A DNA stretch of 64,000 nt from Choristoneura fumiferana (lineage: Eukaryota; Arthropoda; Insecta; Lepidoptera; Tortricidae): positions 1,915,347 to 1,979,346 of the forward strand of contig NC_133495.1 of NCBI RefSeq assembly GCF_025370935.1, read 5' to 3'. The notes below the pieces were generated by a model, which worked only from the letters and a program-made list of their open reading frames with translations, was not told the origin of the DNA and searched no databases. Positions 1 through 12,466 of the stretch are shown here, one piece after another; position 1 is the first letter of the stretch, and every line of letters starts with the position of its first letter. A program made the translations under genes and the position numbers.

Positions 1-284
1 CGATAGAGTTTCCACTGTGCCGTCTATTCGCAACTGGTTAAAAACCATACAAAATTCAAATTCAAATATTTTATTCACATAACATTGTACACAGTAATTA
101 TTATTTAATGTATATACAATAGGATATACTAGGACATATGTAAACGTGTGCCTGAACTAGGATTCTCTGTTTCAGGCTAAATATGGAATATTTTAATTTA
201 ACATTAAATTAATCAATGAAAATAATATTAAATCTATATGGTGTCGACATTTCAAACAGGATCCACCGGAGATTTTTTTGGGAA

Positions 285-412
285 CATAAGAAGCCAATGA
301 AGTTCCCAATCCGCACTGGGCCCGCGTGGGAACTACGGCCCAAGCCTTCCCATTCTGAGAGGAGGCCTGTGCCCCGCAGTGGGACGTATATAGGCTGGGA
401 TGATAAGAAGCA
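285..412 (+). repeat. 3' part of a lepidopteran tRNA-derived SINE
   Basis: The stretch with 'CCAATCCGCACTGGGCCC' and 'GTGGGACGTATATAGGCTGG' matches the 3' body of the intact SINE at 38635-38943, here in sense orientation. The tRNA-like head with box A and box B is missing, so this is a 5'-truncated copy. The short ORFs on both strands here are by-products of the repeat. Confidence 0.85.
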
Positions 413-804
413 AAGGCTACCGCAATAAATCACCCACATGTGCGGGTTTCGTTCGAGGCAGCGTTTGCTTCATTATTGATTAATAATATCAGCAGCAACT
501 AGACCGGCAATTGTGAAAACGATAATTAATATTATTATAAAAGTTTAAAAAAAATGACGACATTGGTGCCGGTTGAGATCGATTTTAAACATTAAACGAA
601 CGACGAGATTGTCATACCGGTAGCATTTAAACAGATCCACGCATATTTGCGGCGTTGGAATACATAACCGGGTATATTTACTCCAATACAAATAATTAAA
701 AAAATATATGTAAAACTATTGAACATGAGGAAGCTCCATAACAAAAATAAGTGAATTTTTCAAAAACCAATCTTATTTAACATCGCCACGGGGAATAAAA
801 CAAA

Positions 805-1640
805 ATGGTTAAAGAGTCCACAATAGTCAAGCTTAATAAAAAGGCTTTAAAATTGACAAAATACCGCACATTTCAGATAGTTTTGAAAATGCACAGCAGC
901 GGCTACAATTTTCACACTGTTGCAGTTTCTAAGATGGGACTAAAACTGGGTCGTAGTAAGCAGGAAGAAAAGGTCATGGCTTTAGCTATGTATAAGCAGT
1001 GTCCAAGAGCTCACAGATGGCTTCAAAAGTTCTTTATGCTAACATAAGTATAGGCACCATTAACATTAACCACAATAATTTTAAAGGCAAGTTTAAAGTG
1101 TAGTACTCTTTGACGAGGTTGCCCTGAAACCACATTTCGATTATAACAGGCAAACTGATAGGATTAGCGGCTTTGTAAATTACGACAACAATAATATTAA
1201 GAACAATGTACCCGACCTTGCTTGGTATTCATGATAAGCGGCCTGCATAAGAATTACAAGCAACCTCTTGTTTTGCTTATGGTTCAACAGTTGCAAAAAT
1301 TGTCGTAAGAAAATTAAAGTCTATCGGTTTCATTGTCATCGCAAAGGTTTGTGATCAGGGCGTCACTAATGTTAGTGCAATAAATTATCTCGTCAATGTA
1401 ACTGGTTGAAAAGCTAAAAATGAATCAAGATACAAGCCATTTTACATTTTCGATAGATGTAGACGAAGTTATTCCTCTTTACGATCCACTTCATCTTATA
1501 AAAGGTATAAGAAACAACCTATTGAGTAAGGATTTAAAATGTATCATAAAAAGTCATCACAAAACTGCAAAGTGGGACCACATCCTAAAATTATACGACC
1601 ATAATCCTGCTTATTATGAGGTGCAAATTTCGTAAATGGC
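805..1640 (+). pseudogene. P-element-type transposase relic A
   Basis: Fragments of a P-element/THAP9-type transposase can be read in several frames. Near 805-1047 the translation has 'EEKVMALAMYKQCPRAHRW', the segment that precedes the catalytic core in this family. Around 1110-1260 a frame resembles the 'YD..  I.GF .. DLALVFM' core stretch. 1420-1635 reads 'IPLYDPLHLIKGIRNNLL', a hallmark of the GTP-binding/RNaseH part of P transposases. Frameshifts and stops separate the pieces, so no protein is made. A second relic in the same orientation starts near 2815. The family is confident; the exact boundaries and terminal repeats were not found. Confidence 0.75.
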
Positions 1641-1894
1641 ACTTGCAATGTTATGCTTCTCATGTACGGCATACAGTAGGTAGGCAGGCATGCAGTAAAT
1701 AATAATAGTATGTACAGAGCTCACTGAACCTATAGATACCGCACGAATCCGCGCCGCTAAGACGAAGAAGCCTAAGAGATTTTAGTTTATATTTGCTGTA
1801 TTTTTGCTACTGTAGTTCATTTACCACTATTCTGCAAGAACTACCTACGCATCCTTTCAGGATAAAACAAAACAAACCTATATAGTATTTATGG

Positions 1895-2340
1895 CGTAAA
1901 AATATCATAGTAAAAGACATTGTTCGCATTGCTTGTAGGCATTGTTGTTTGTTGTTGTGTTGTGTTGCATATACAGACGATATAGAAAAAACCAGAAAGG
2001 AATCAAAATAAGTGTAGGATAGTCAGATTTCCAGACGGAAGAAGAAACGCAAACTCCAAAACGAAGAAAGAGAAAAAGATGCCTTTCAAGTAGTGAAGAA
2101 GATACGTGATTATGAGTAAAAAAATATCATAGTAAGTAAATGACATTGTTCGAAGTTTTGCATGTACCTACAGACGATATAGAGCAAGCCAAAAAGAAAT
2201 TAAAATTGGTGGAGGATAGTCAGATTTACAGACGGAGGAAGAAACGCAAACTCCAAAACGAAGAAGGAGAAAAAGATGCGTATTATGATGCTCACATAAG
2301 GCCACCACCCTAAAAAGAAAAAAGTGAGAAGTTTTAAGCT
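1895..2340 (+). repeat. Two-copy tandem duplication of about 226 bp
   Basis: The block beginning 'AAAATATCATAGTAA' near 1898 recurs near 2124. Both copies contain a purine-rich segment with 'AGAAACGCAAACTCCAAAACG'. In the second copy one frame is open and reads as a lysine-rich coiled-coil-like peptide, but the first copy has stops. It lies between two P-element relics and may be part of one; that link is inference. Confidence 0.6.
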
Positions 2341-2814
2341 GAAACACATACTTAGAAACCAAGTGAAAATCGAGCATGTTGGTACTTGCTTTACGCAAGA
2401 TTATTCGCAATACTCCAGCAGAATGGTTGGGCCCATAAAGGTTAATGATAATATGGGCCAGATGAAGTTAGCAATGGTCCAGTTATTCAAGATATTACAC
2501 ATGTACGAGACAATATATGTACGTACTCACCGGAAACCTGTTGTTTGTAAAGTTAATTTTAATTTAGTGACAAATAGTTAAACCTCATATTCACTGTGTA
2601 TGTTTATGTTTACAAAAGCCGATGAATTTCTTAATTTTGAGTCAGTGCTATGAATAATTGTCATTTTATAATTATTTGCGGTTACAGGCAGTATGTATGA
2701 TGAGATGGTTCTTAATTAACTTTTATAATTTTTTTAAAGTTAAGTTTTAGTTTTTATGGTTAAAGGTATGAAAAAAGCTTTAAACAGCCAGTGGCGTGCT
2801 ATTTTACGAAAATA

Positions 2815-3660
2815 TTAAAAGCACCAAAATTGAAAGTAATATTTAAAAAAAAAATGTGCGATGTGCAAGCTGCTGGTTTAAGAATCAATGTCTGCGACCA
2901 AAGTACGGTAAATACAAGTACTATAAATACCTCGTATCAGAAGCTTAAGCTAATTTTATAAAAAAACGAGAAAGATCTTTTCGATGCTCCTCATTTACTC
3001 AACGGAATACGTATAATAATATACTTAACCAAGAGATGCAGTATATACCTGAAAACCATCGAAAACTTGTGAAATGGGAACACAATAAGTGGTTATACTA
3101 TATACGCCGATAAGTCGCACGTGGAATTGCGTAGTCTACCCAAATTGACCGAGGAGCATATAGATCCCTTAATTTTTTTAAAAATGAAGCTCTAAAATGC
3201 TGCGCATGTATAAGCCACAGTATGGTAGTGGCCAGGCCACAGACTCTATAGCCGTAAGATGTGACATCCCTTCGGATTGTGGGGTTCTAATACCATTTGC
3301 ATTACGTACTCATGGTACTCATGGACAAGTTATTCGACACTTTAAACGCTTCTTATTTTTCAGCTCCTAACATCAGCGCCGTCATCTTCATCAACTCCAC
3401 CCCGAGTAGAAACTCAAGTTGGAGTAGAACCAGATTATTGAGAACAAGTGCGCGTTCAAACGTCCGCATCCACTGCTGGATATATATGTCGAAAAATATC
3501 AAAAAAAAATAACTGTAAATCTTGTGCAAAAACGTATATATGTAACTACAGAAATACAAGGAGTACACGAATACATAACACAGGGAATTTAAAAGATTTA
3601 AACACAATAATCTGGCGTATCCACGAAACACAATGCTCAAATTATAAGGGAATCCGCTGA
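2815..3660 (+). pseudogene. P-element-type transposase relic B (middle and C-terminal parts)
   Basis: Reading across frames gives the order expected for the middle to C-terminal part of a P transposase: 'AAGLRINVCDQST' near 2870, 'FDAPHLLNGIR' near 2980, 'VELRSLPKLTEEHIDPL' near 3125, and a C-terminal 'AGYICRKISKK' near 3475. The 'CDQ' and 'PHLL.GIR' motifs are the family hallmarks. Stops and shifts occur throughout. It has the same orientation as relic A and covers partly different domains, so the two could be one element split by rearrangement or two insertions. Confidence 0.7.
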
Positions 3661-3836
3661 CCATATACATACACATTTAAATAAATATGGTCACAAAAAT
3701 AACATTCAAAATAATTTAAAATCATCATTAGTAAATGCGACATGTCTTGGCTAGGCTGTAAAAGTCATAAATATATAGTGATCGAATATTTTAAAAGCTT
3801 AATTATTCGGCTACATTGCCATAACTGGTGTAATAT

Positions 3837-4611
3837 TGTTACGGCGGTGGGTTAGGTGGAAACTTTGATCGTGTTTTTCGACCCATTGGAGGCGTTTTCA
3901 GCAGGCTGGAATACTATTTCAGGCCGTTTCAGAGGACGCTCTATCACATATTAGTTTATCAAAATTTCACCCAAGTTACCGTCGTTTTCAGGCGCCTGAA
4001 ACATGTTTTCAGTCCGTTTCAGGCCACCCTCTATCCGATGACGTCATAACCTGAAAACCCGTTTTCAGGCGTTTTCAGGACCCCTTATGGGCCCCTGAAG
4101 TACATTTCAATATATGGCGAAATTTTCAATATGAGTGAGAGATAGCATGATTAGAAAGAGACAGCTATACTGAGAACATTCGAGGTGTGTGACAAGGATA
4201 GCCTATATGTGTGAGAGAAAGAGACTGAAGATCCTGTTTCCGGAATATTCTAGTAGGTAACTGTGCGAAAGAGATAGCACATGAAAGAGACAGACACACT
4301 AGCCGTTTCCGGAACATTCGAGATGTAGGTATGACGTCCTAGCCGGGCTGTCCTCGAACTTTGTAAACCGATTCACTGGGGGTATATAAGCCGGGCGAGG
4401 TTGCGGCGGAAGTCAGTTTCGAATGCGATACCGAGGGATAAACATCGAAGAGAATCAAAGCGACTTGTAAGTGAGTTTTAGAGTGCGAAATTACTGTGAA
4501 CTGTTTTTAAGTGCTTTGTAAAGTTAAGTAACAGTGTGAAAATAAATCCTACTCTTATTCATCGGTGTTAAAAGTGCTTTTCAATCGCGAACCCACCCCA
4601 CGAACGTAACA
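3837..4611 (+). mobile_element. Solo LTR of an LTR retrotransposon, 775 bp
   Basis: The element begins TGTTACGG and ends CGTAACA, the TG..CA ends of an LTR with a short inverted terminus. It is flanked by a perfect 4-bp duplication ATAT (3833-3836 and 4612-4615). Inside are a TATA box, a downstream initiator-like region and a poly(A) signal AATAAA at 4541-4546, all on the plus strand. No gag, pol, primer-binding site or second LTR is adjacent, so it is a solo LTR left by LTR-LTR recombination. A 4-bp duplication and this length fit a Gypsy-type element; the clade is not certain. Confidence 0.85.
4383..4390 (+). promoter_or_regulatory. TATA box of the solo LTR
   Basis: TATATAAG inside the solo LTR, about 150 bp before the AATAAA signal, in the position of a U3 promoter. 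The GC-rich stretch just downstream, with TCAGTTTCG near 4415, is a plausible initiator. It could still drive transcription of flanking sequence. Confidence 0.6.
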
Positions 4612-4615
4612 ATAT

Positions 4616-6669
4616 TATTAATAGGATATTATGCGGCAAAGTGGAAGAAAAGTACGTAGTTAAAACGAAGAGTATGAGTATGCACATAGCTGCTTTAAAA
4701 AAGTGTAAAAAATATAAATTGCGACAAAAAGCCACAAAAAATGAATGAATAAATGATTAAAAACACTTGGTCGTTTTATTTCATAACTTATTTGAATAAA
4801 AATTTAATTAGTACAAGACATCCGTAACTCCCATTTATCGTAGAGCGCATCACTAGCATTGACTGGAGACTATCGATAATGATTGTATCGACCTGTGGAA
4901 AGCCCTACGACTGTCAAACAAGTACCACAGACTGTAAAATTTAACAGCGCTACATCGTCAATAATAGGCAACAACAATAATTGACTGTCTTATTTGTAGC
5001 TAGCTTCTACTACGCTACTTATGCAGCAGCACTAGCGACCTCTATGTTCCGCGCTCATCGAGAGACGTCACACTCTTTTGGAACCAACCGCTCACCCAGA
5101 CAAAAGACTCCAAAAAACCAATCATAACTGTATTTCAATTTGGACTTATCTCTAAACGAAGTTGCAAGTTTAGACAAATATCTAATTTTGAGAAAATTCC
5201 ATCGTTACATTCGAATGTGGTTTTTAAACAAAGTTTTACCTGTAATATGGTTAGAGGATCCGGATATTATTCCATAATTTACACCATACAATGGACACAA
5301 TTATAACATGGGAAAATTCCACAATTCCACAACAAACTCTGCAATTAAATAATACATTCGATTTTCAAACGTCTAATTTTTTTTTGCAAGGGAGATTGTA
5401 GACTACATATTTTCATTACTTGCAAACGAAATAATAAATATATTAACCAATTTTGAAAACAAAAAGACAGCGGGTGGAGTCAAGCAAAAATAAAACTATT
5501 GAGACATGAATGTGAATAAATTCAATCCATTACTTGGTTCATTTCATCTTACATAGATTTACCAAAAGATGTAAAATAAAACAAAAATGCCATTATAAAC
5601 GTCCAAAACAAAGATCATGAGTTGTAACGTTGCGTTTTCGCATTTGAAATTTAAATTTCGTGGCACTATGACAAATGTCACATTTTAAACTTTCGCGCGC
5701 ATCGTCTTAACATTTTTTACGGCGTCGTTGGGTCGTTCCCGTGACGTGATTGGGTGAGCTACGTAGGGCTCCTTATTAGGTATTAAATTATGTATGAATA
5801 AATAAACAATAAATATCACAAGACTAAACACCAATCGACCCAGTGCCAAACCGAGCAAAGCGAAGCCTCTATATTTACATATTCACCTGTTTATATCACC
5901 TTTGACGACTTCAATACAAATTCTTGTAGCTTGACATTATGATGTAATATTGTATTGAATGAATTTGGTTCATTATTTTATTTAATATGTGCATTTATTT
6001 TGATTATTTTTACTCTGAACTGGACAACATGTAGCATATAGTGATACTTAGCTTAACCGTTCAGACTGAAGCCATAAAATTATGACCTTGCCCAATTTAC
6101 ACTGCACATACTGAGCAATTTGGATATGAAATTGTTTTAGCTTAAGCTGCATTTTCACCTAGTGCTCAGAGCAAAATGTTTTATCTGAGCTAATGTTTGC
6201 TGTTCTGCCGAAGCTCGCTTGAAACAGAAAAGTCTATTTTCATTCACTGCCAAATCAATCCTGGAACCTACGCAGGATTTGGAGTATCTAGGCCTATGTT
6301 GGAACACTCTAAAAACGCAAGATACTTGCCAAAGCAAAAAGTAACAAGAATAAAAAGAAGCTCATTCAACTCGAATCTCAAAGCCAGTGTTCCCTGCTGC
6401 AGATTCAGACCATATTAGGTCATATGAACTTTGCCAACTCGGTAGTGTTTAGGACAAAAATTCGTCGGAACAGTTTGCTGGCAGTTTTTACCAGCAATCA
6501 TGGACATTATGATTTGCTTTTGGCTAGTGCAGCGTTTGTATTTGGATTTAAGTAAAATAACAGAAACATAAAAGAAGTTATTGGTTGCCCAATATTCTAA
6601 AACGGAGAAACAAGAAATGTCAATCTATTAACCAAGCTGGGACGTTATTTCAAAGATTGACATAATTTC
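4616..6669. other. Non-coding stretch with repeat fragments
   Basis: No coding region is supported. At about 5025-5105 there is a diverged copy of the end of the dispersed repeat seen at 8735-8822 (shared 'CTCATCGAGA' and 'CTCACCC.GACAAAAGA' words). Small ORFs at 6155-6418 overlap on both strands and show no recognisable motif. Confidence 0.5.
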
Positions 6670-6675
6670 TGCAGA

Positions 6676-6921
6676 ATGAGTGAACAAGAATTGCAAGACT
6701 TGATGAGATTAGTCGAAAATGGCACAAAGAAAGAAGATACACATTTCCGCAAAACAATACCTCCACGTCTAAAAGTGGGTGTTACTCTTCGCTACTCAAT
6801 TGATTTTTATTCAAGTTTGGTCTATTTATTTAGTATTTCTAAAACTGCTATATCAAAAATCATCCCAGAAGTATGTCAAGCAATAAATATAAATTTTACA
6901 ATTGTTTTTTCTTCATTCTAA
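6676..6921 (+). pseudogene. PIF/Harbinger transposase N-terminal fragment
   Basis: The 81-codon frame has the layout of the HARBI1-like N-terminal helical region: 'MSEQELQDLMRLV', then a 'R.TIPPRLKVGVTLRYS' segment, then 'FSISKTAISKIIPEVCQAI', which matches the family's '.is.s.vs.ii..v..ai' helix-turn-helix-like stretch. The catalytic DDE part is absent downstream, so this is a truncated relic. Terminal repeats were not located. Confidence 0.65.
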
Positions 6922-8275
6922 TCCATCACGATGATCTTAATTCAGAATGTTCAAGTAAAAGATCGGAGACCCACCGAGTATGAACATTACTGAGTGAAAG
7001 CACTGAACATCTGCTCGCTCGCCTGTCACATTGTTTTCACTGAATGAATAAGTGAGCAATCGTACGTCAAGTCCAGCGAATCATCACGGAACAAACACAT
7101 TCAAATACTCAAGTGTTTTCATCTACCCCAAGAACTGTTCAGAACACTAAGTGATAACACAGCTTTATACACTGCACACACATTTAGCTGATCTCTTTTT
7201 TGTTTTTTCTCCAGCAGCACAGGATTAAATATGCAATGCTTGCAATGCAATGCAACTTATCAAGACAAGACATGTTTAATTCCTTCAAGATCCACAGATT
7301 AATGAAAAAAAAAAACCCAAAAAGATTTAGTGTGCCTTCACAACAAAAGAACTTGAAATCTTTGTCTTTGTAGTAAATCACATAGACAATTATTGCATAG
7401 GAAACGCAATGAACTCAACAAGACAGCAGAAACTAAACAAAACCACCCTGAACAAAATTACCTTATGGGATACAGACCATTTACCGACACACAAACAATA
7501 AAGTATCATCTCATGGTAGTTGCATGCAAAAATATGGACTGATCTAACCCTTCAAAAATATGTACCACAGACTTACTCTGATGTAATAAGGTAGTGTAAC
7601 ATATTTTTGAGTGGTTTGGATAAATACATATTTTTGCACTTAACTGTAATGCTTACCATATAAAACAACTGCCTCATTGCTATGAAAAACCTAAACAATA
7701 CCTTATGACTTATGAATGTGGTGTTTTGTTTCCTTCATTGCTAATAGATTAGAAACCCATAAAGTCCTTACAAAATCCATGTTATATAGATTAGGAACAC
7801 AAGCAACTGCCTCTTAAATCAAATGGCAGCCAGACGACACTAAACACAATATAAATAGGTATTCATAATTTTCAGGTATGTGTAAAATTAAAATTCCCAT
7901 TCTTGTCCGACACAGAGTTAACCTGTTTTACTTTTTTAATCATCACACGATAAGTGAACCGATCAATCTCGGTAGTTAACACAATTGATCTTGAAGTATC
8001 AGGAGTTTACGTTTAGAAAAGTGTTAGAGCTTTCCAGAATTCCTATATCAGAAGAATTTCAACACTTCACAACTAAGGCGATTATCACTGGTGTTTCGAT
8101 CTGAATAAATCAGCAGGCCACAATCGTTGTTTTTTACCTAAGATGCTAACGCTAGAAATCGAATGGAAAATAAATAAAATTTGTACGTAAATAAGCCAAA
8201 TTGTAACAAAATAGAACGAAAGTAAAGTAGGTAGTCCAAGTCCGATGCGCACCGCACCACAGCATAGTACAAAGA
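6922..8275. other. Non-coding AT-rich stretch
   Basis: No supported gene. ORFs here are short and unremarkable. The right edge is the target-site duplication of the LINE tail at 8287-8379. Confidence 0.4.
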
Positions 8276-8286
8276 GAAAGAATGAG

Positions 8287-8379
8287 TTTTTTTTTTTTTG
8301 TAATTTTATGGCCTGGTTACTAGACCTTTAAGCCAAGTCTTTATTTTCATGTTGTCATATCAGTTATTTGCTCATTGGT
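8287..8379 (-). mobile_element. 5'-truncated LINE 3' tail with 11-bp target duplication
   Basis: A 13-base T run on the plus strand (poly(A) on the minus strand) is followed by about 80 bp of LINE 3'-UTR-like sequence. Both sides carry a perfect 11-bp duplication GAAAGAATGAG (8276-8286 and 8380-8390), the signature of target-primed reverse transcription. In the duplicated block at 56756, the same word abuts the presumed 5' end of a long minus-strand LINE. Confidence 0.75.
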
Positions 8380-8499
8380 GAAAGAATGAGTTTAACTTAA
8401 CCAGTGTTGCCAACAACTCGGAACCTGATAGCGCCATTTTTCACAGCTTGATTGAGTTGAATAGTCTAATGCAGCCAAATTTAAACTGAGGTCGCCTAA

Positions 8500-8822
8500 A
8501 AAAGTAGGCTAATGACTTGTGTTATTCCAAATCAGGTCGAAAATACAAACTGAAACATAGATGCACAGAAAAACCAGAAAAAGAGACCAGCGCTCGGAAT
8601 CGAATCCAGATCATCAGGATTCCGTGCTGCGTGCTATACCTCTACACCGCCACTGGACAGGAGTACAGACACAAATTTCTCCTATGCACTACATATCTCA
8701 GCTTGTTTGTTTTACTTTTTAGTCACTTAAGCAGCTACACTAGCAACATCAATGTTGTAGCCCTCATCGAGAAACTTTCAACACTCCATTGGAACTAACT
8801 GCTCACCCGGACAAAAGATGTC
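8500..8822 (-). repeat. Dispersed repeat with tRNA-like (pol III) promoter
   Basis: On the minus strand the sequence contains TGGCGGTGTAGAGG (box A-like) and, about 45 bases further, a GGTTCGATTCC-type box B (here slightly mutated). This is the spacing of a tRNA-derived SINE head. A second copy at 57570-57892 has a better box B. Fragments occur elsewhere (about 5025-5105). It is not a functional tRNA gene: the arms do not form a proper acceptor stem by eye. Confidence 0.6.
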
Positions 8823-9138
8823 GCTATTAAGCTATAAAATGAAAATTGGATTTTTAGGATTGGATTGGATTGTATTTTCGATATGGATTTTACGGGATGA
8901 CCGTAAAAGTAACAAAATTTGGAGTTGAAATAAAAAATACAAAGTCAAAGTCAGTCATAATATATTTATTCAATTTAAGCTATAACAAGCACTTATGTCA
9001 AAAAAAAACTACAAGCGTTTCAGAAAAGTCGCCACTTAGCATTTTACGTCGCCGATTTCCACCCCGAGTAGCCTAATTAGCGAATCCCCTACACTGGCAA
9101 CACTGAGTTTGACTTGACAGGCCAGGACAGAGTCAGCA

Positions 9139-10015
9139 GGGCTACTGCGAAACTCGAAACTCGGAAGTTCGTGTCGTGATGTCTCTCTGACACCTATACT
9201 ATTTAAAACGAGAGCGAGAGGGACGGTATGATACTAACTTCGAGTTGCGAGTTTCGTACTAGCCTTGCAGTCGTTAAAGTCGTTATCGCCCGGCACCGGC
9301 AAGCGCGATGCCCGCGTAGATCAATGACCTAATAAATACAGACCAAATAATTAAAGTTCCTGTCAATAGCGAGCATATTTTTTCTTTACACCGATTATTT
9401 TGTCCACCGGGGCTACCACGAAATTCGAAAATCAAAGTTCTTATAATATATTTCACAATTTTGTCGCACCTACGATTCGGTACGATTAGAAATATTAAAG
9501 TCCGAAATTTTGTATTACTTACCTATACAATACAGAGGGCCTAAGTTCGTAAATCGAAGTGTGTATCGTATCGTCTCTCCCGCTCTCGTATTAAATAGTG
9601 TAAGTGTCAGAGGGATCGGCCAACTCGAACTACGATTTTCGAATTTTGTAGTAGCCCTCCTGATGCTTGCTTACGCAACGGCAGACGATACGCACTGGTT
9701 CAGCTGATAAACTTTGAACCATTGACCTATATTTTACCGATAGACAAGATTTCATGACAACAATATGTTCAAATACCGGATTGTCACAAGACGTCAGATT
9801 ATACACCGCTATTTTACCTACAAAACATAATTATAATGCTCAGACGCAAAATAGTTTTTTCAAAAAAAAAAAAACGGAAACTTGTAACTACAATTTTTAA
9901 ACAATTGAAAGAAAAGATCGTGTCGTGCGGTCCCTCTCGCTCTGTATTAAACAGTATAAGTGTCAGAGGGACCGCACGACACGAACTTCGAGTTTCGAGT
10001 TTCGTAGTAGCCCTG
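9139..10015. repeat. Cluster of small palindromic MITEs
   Basis: At least three related, nearly palindromic elements of about 105-130 bp lie here: 9139-9264, about 9534-9661 and about 9912-10015, plus a half element near 9408-9445. Each starts or ends with GGGCTAC..CGAAA / TTTCG..GTAGCCC and carries an inner pair such as GTCCCTCTC / GAGAGGGAC-like words around an AT-rich centre with TATTAAA. The same family recurs at 15107-15238 and 15739-15879 and in the duplicated blocks. RNA from any copy would fold into a long hairpin. Confidence 0.75.
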
Positions 10016-10195
10016 CTGTGTCTTAACGCGACAAACTTTATTAAACAAAAACAAAAAAAAATGATATTATTTAGACTAAAAAGAAAAAACAAAATAAATA
10101 TTCAAAAATATCAAACTGGGTATAAAGCAATTAAACAAATTGTCATTCAAGTTCAGTCACAATTTCTTACCTACAACCAATTTTGAGTGTGAACC

Positions 10196-11027
10196 AAAGA
10201 GTAGTATAATTACTAAAAGAGAGCCTCTCCGTCTCATTCATGCAGACCGTGAAGCGCCGTCTGCATTTCGTAACTAGTACATTGATGTATAATCCATGAT
10301 ACGTATAGCTATTGATAGCACAGGTATTCTTTTACTACTGGATTGTTCCGCTCATAAAAACTAAAAACAGGGCTGCAAAGAGAAGTGAGACCGCTTGAAT
10401 TCAGTCTTCTTAAGTTTAAACCAGCTCAAGTTTGCAGCACTGTCTTTACTTTTTATGTGGTCTGAGCACTTGAGTTGATTGTAACGTAGCCATCTTGTTC
10501 CTTAGCGCGAATAGACAGAGTTGCTAACAAAAAATATTTGTAACGCTGAGCGGATAAATTATGTGAGAAATTACAATACGATTGTCAATTTCGAAAATAA
10601 AGTTCATTTTTGCGGTAATCTCGACCTCAAGCTTTCAGTGACATCTATCTGAAACAAACGACAAAAATCTGTTTTATTTTAGGTTAGATAAAGGAGATCG
10701 CTATCGACATGAATTAGTACGGTATAGGCAGACTGTCCCCCCCTGGTGGAACGTCTGCATGAACTATGATTGTACGATGGCGTGACGTTTATTTAAAAAA
10801 ATGATTTTATTGTGGTATTACAATATTATTAGCTGCTTAATCACTTGAACAAGATGTAATTTTACTTACTTGAGTAGTGAATTGTTACTTACGTGCAGGT
10901 TCACGCTTACATTCGGAGTCTCAATCAAAAATTAGTGCGTTCGCCACTTATGAAAGTCAAAGTCGCACTAAAGTCCGTTGCAACTTCAACGGGTCAAAGC
11001 AGTTTAACAGAATGAGTGTTCGGATCT
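10196..11027. other. Sequence present in copy A only of the duplication
   Basis: No gene is supported. Relative to the second copy (59483 onward) most of this stretch is missing; both copies share GAACGTCTGCA.GA..CTATGATTG (here near 10748). It is either a deletion in copy B or an insertion in copy A. Confidence 0.5.
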
Positions 11028-11345
11028 CTCCGGTGGCGAATGCACTAGTCCCAAAACGCACTATTACTCAATACACTCTAATTTCCAAAGCCCCTCTTCT
11101 CTTAAGAAACTAGGCCCAAAACACCATATTTCCAAAAAGGCTCATTCTCGATTTATACGAGAACCATTGAGAACTACTCCCAAAATACACCTTTCCCAAA
11201 ATACCCCAAATTGTGTTCACCTGTAGGTGGCGTAATTTCAGTCATTCGAAAATAAAAGAAAAAAAAATAGGGTATTTTGGAACTAGAGTATTTTGAGAAC
11301 TATGCATTATGAGAATGAAGTATTACGCCACCTACAAGGTGAACA
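11028..11345. repeat. Foldback element, short version
   Basis: The sequence starts CCGGTGGCGAATGCACTAG and contains recurring phrases built on TCCCAAAA / TTTTGGGA. A GGTGGCGTAA..TTACGCCACC inverted pair lies near 11227-11334. It is a shorter relative of the long foldback element at 59712-60830. Confidence 0.65.
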
Positions 11346-12466
11346 CAAACTTCTCTTTTTGGTCTCTGTTCTGAATTCAAAGATGGTTACATTAATTTGG
11401 ATAATAAATACGCCAACTGTACCTATTTTATTGTTTTTCGAAATATTCTCAAATTTTTGCATTTAGTGCACTTTTGCATTCTTTCGAATCAGTCATTAAA
11501 CATTAATTCCAGTCTGAAGTTGACGTAGTAAAAACGGCTGATTTGTATTTGGCTGCTTCGAGGTCTTCAAACTGTTGGGCGTGGAATATAAATATACCAT
11601 TTGCAATACAATGAATTTTATTTGAAACATAACAAATTATAATAACGTATTTCCTTTAGTAAATTCGTGACAAGACAAGCTTGACAGAAGAACGTCATAG
11701 AGCTGTTACAACCATAGAGGTTGCGCCGTACCAACACAAACCGCTGTCCATGCAATAAATCTTAAACTCTGGGGAATGTAAAAAAATCGTTTGGGCTCTG
11801 GTCAAAGTTGTACGGAGGATCGTTCAGTAATTCATAAGGTCAGGGACTCATGGTGGCAAATCCGTCAGCGGGGCATTTCCGTCTAACGGCGTTTGCGGCT
11901 ATTCAAACAACAGTACACGCTTACTCACTCCGTCGGTAAAGCAGACAGAACATTTTATACCCACAGACAAAAACAGATGGCGCTGTCTAGCCAGTAAATG
12001 GGAAAAAACCGTTTTTAAAGTTTAGTTGCGCCCCGAACTCGAACGCAAGTGTAGTGTGCTGTTGTGTTTCGTGACGGTGCGATGAGAAAATTTAAGTTTA
12101 CGGCTTACTAAGTATGTTTATTATATAGTTCGATATGCATGCTTGTTGGTAGTTTTATAAATTTTCAATTATAATCTGTTGGTGAGAAACTATGGGTGGT
12201 TGAATATTGGTATTAACGAAATGATCGATTAGACAAATCCGTCAATTGTGAAACGGGCAAAACCGTCATGTGCCGGAATTTCCCTATTTCATATATTGCC
12301 AACCTTTTTGATTTGACTTAATTAAATAATAATATGAAAATTAACATAATACGATTTTAAATTAAAAATATTGTTGCGAACATAATAACACTGTACTTCG
12401 GCCGGACCTTACTCAACAGTGGCGCGAACTGGTGATCACAAAAACAGCCCATTATTTAAAAAACGT
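11346..12466. other. Non-coding stretch
   Basis: I see no gene. Several GACGG..TTTCCC-like words (near 11866, 12237) recall the ends of the MITE at 12467-12736. Confidence 0.4.

Larger units (their letters stand above)
8380..10195. repeat. Segmental duplication, block 1, copy A
   Basis: This block matches 56755-59483 in direct orientation with only scattered differences. Copy B has a 686-bp hAT-type MITE (56837-57522) and about 340 extra bp near 58095-58425 that copy A lacks. The match ends in the common phrase TTTTGAGTGTGAAC at about 10195. Confidence 0.9.

Noticed and set aside
3353..3676. Minus-strand 107-codon ORF
   Set aside because: It is antisense to the P-element C-terminal motifs on the plus strand.
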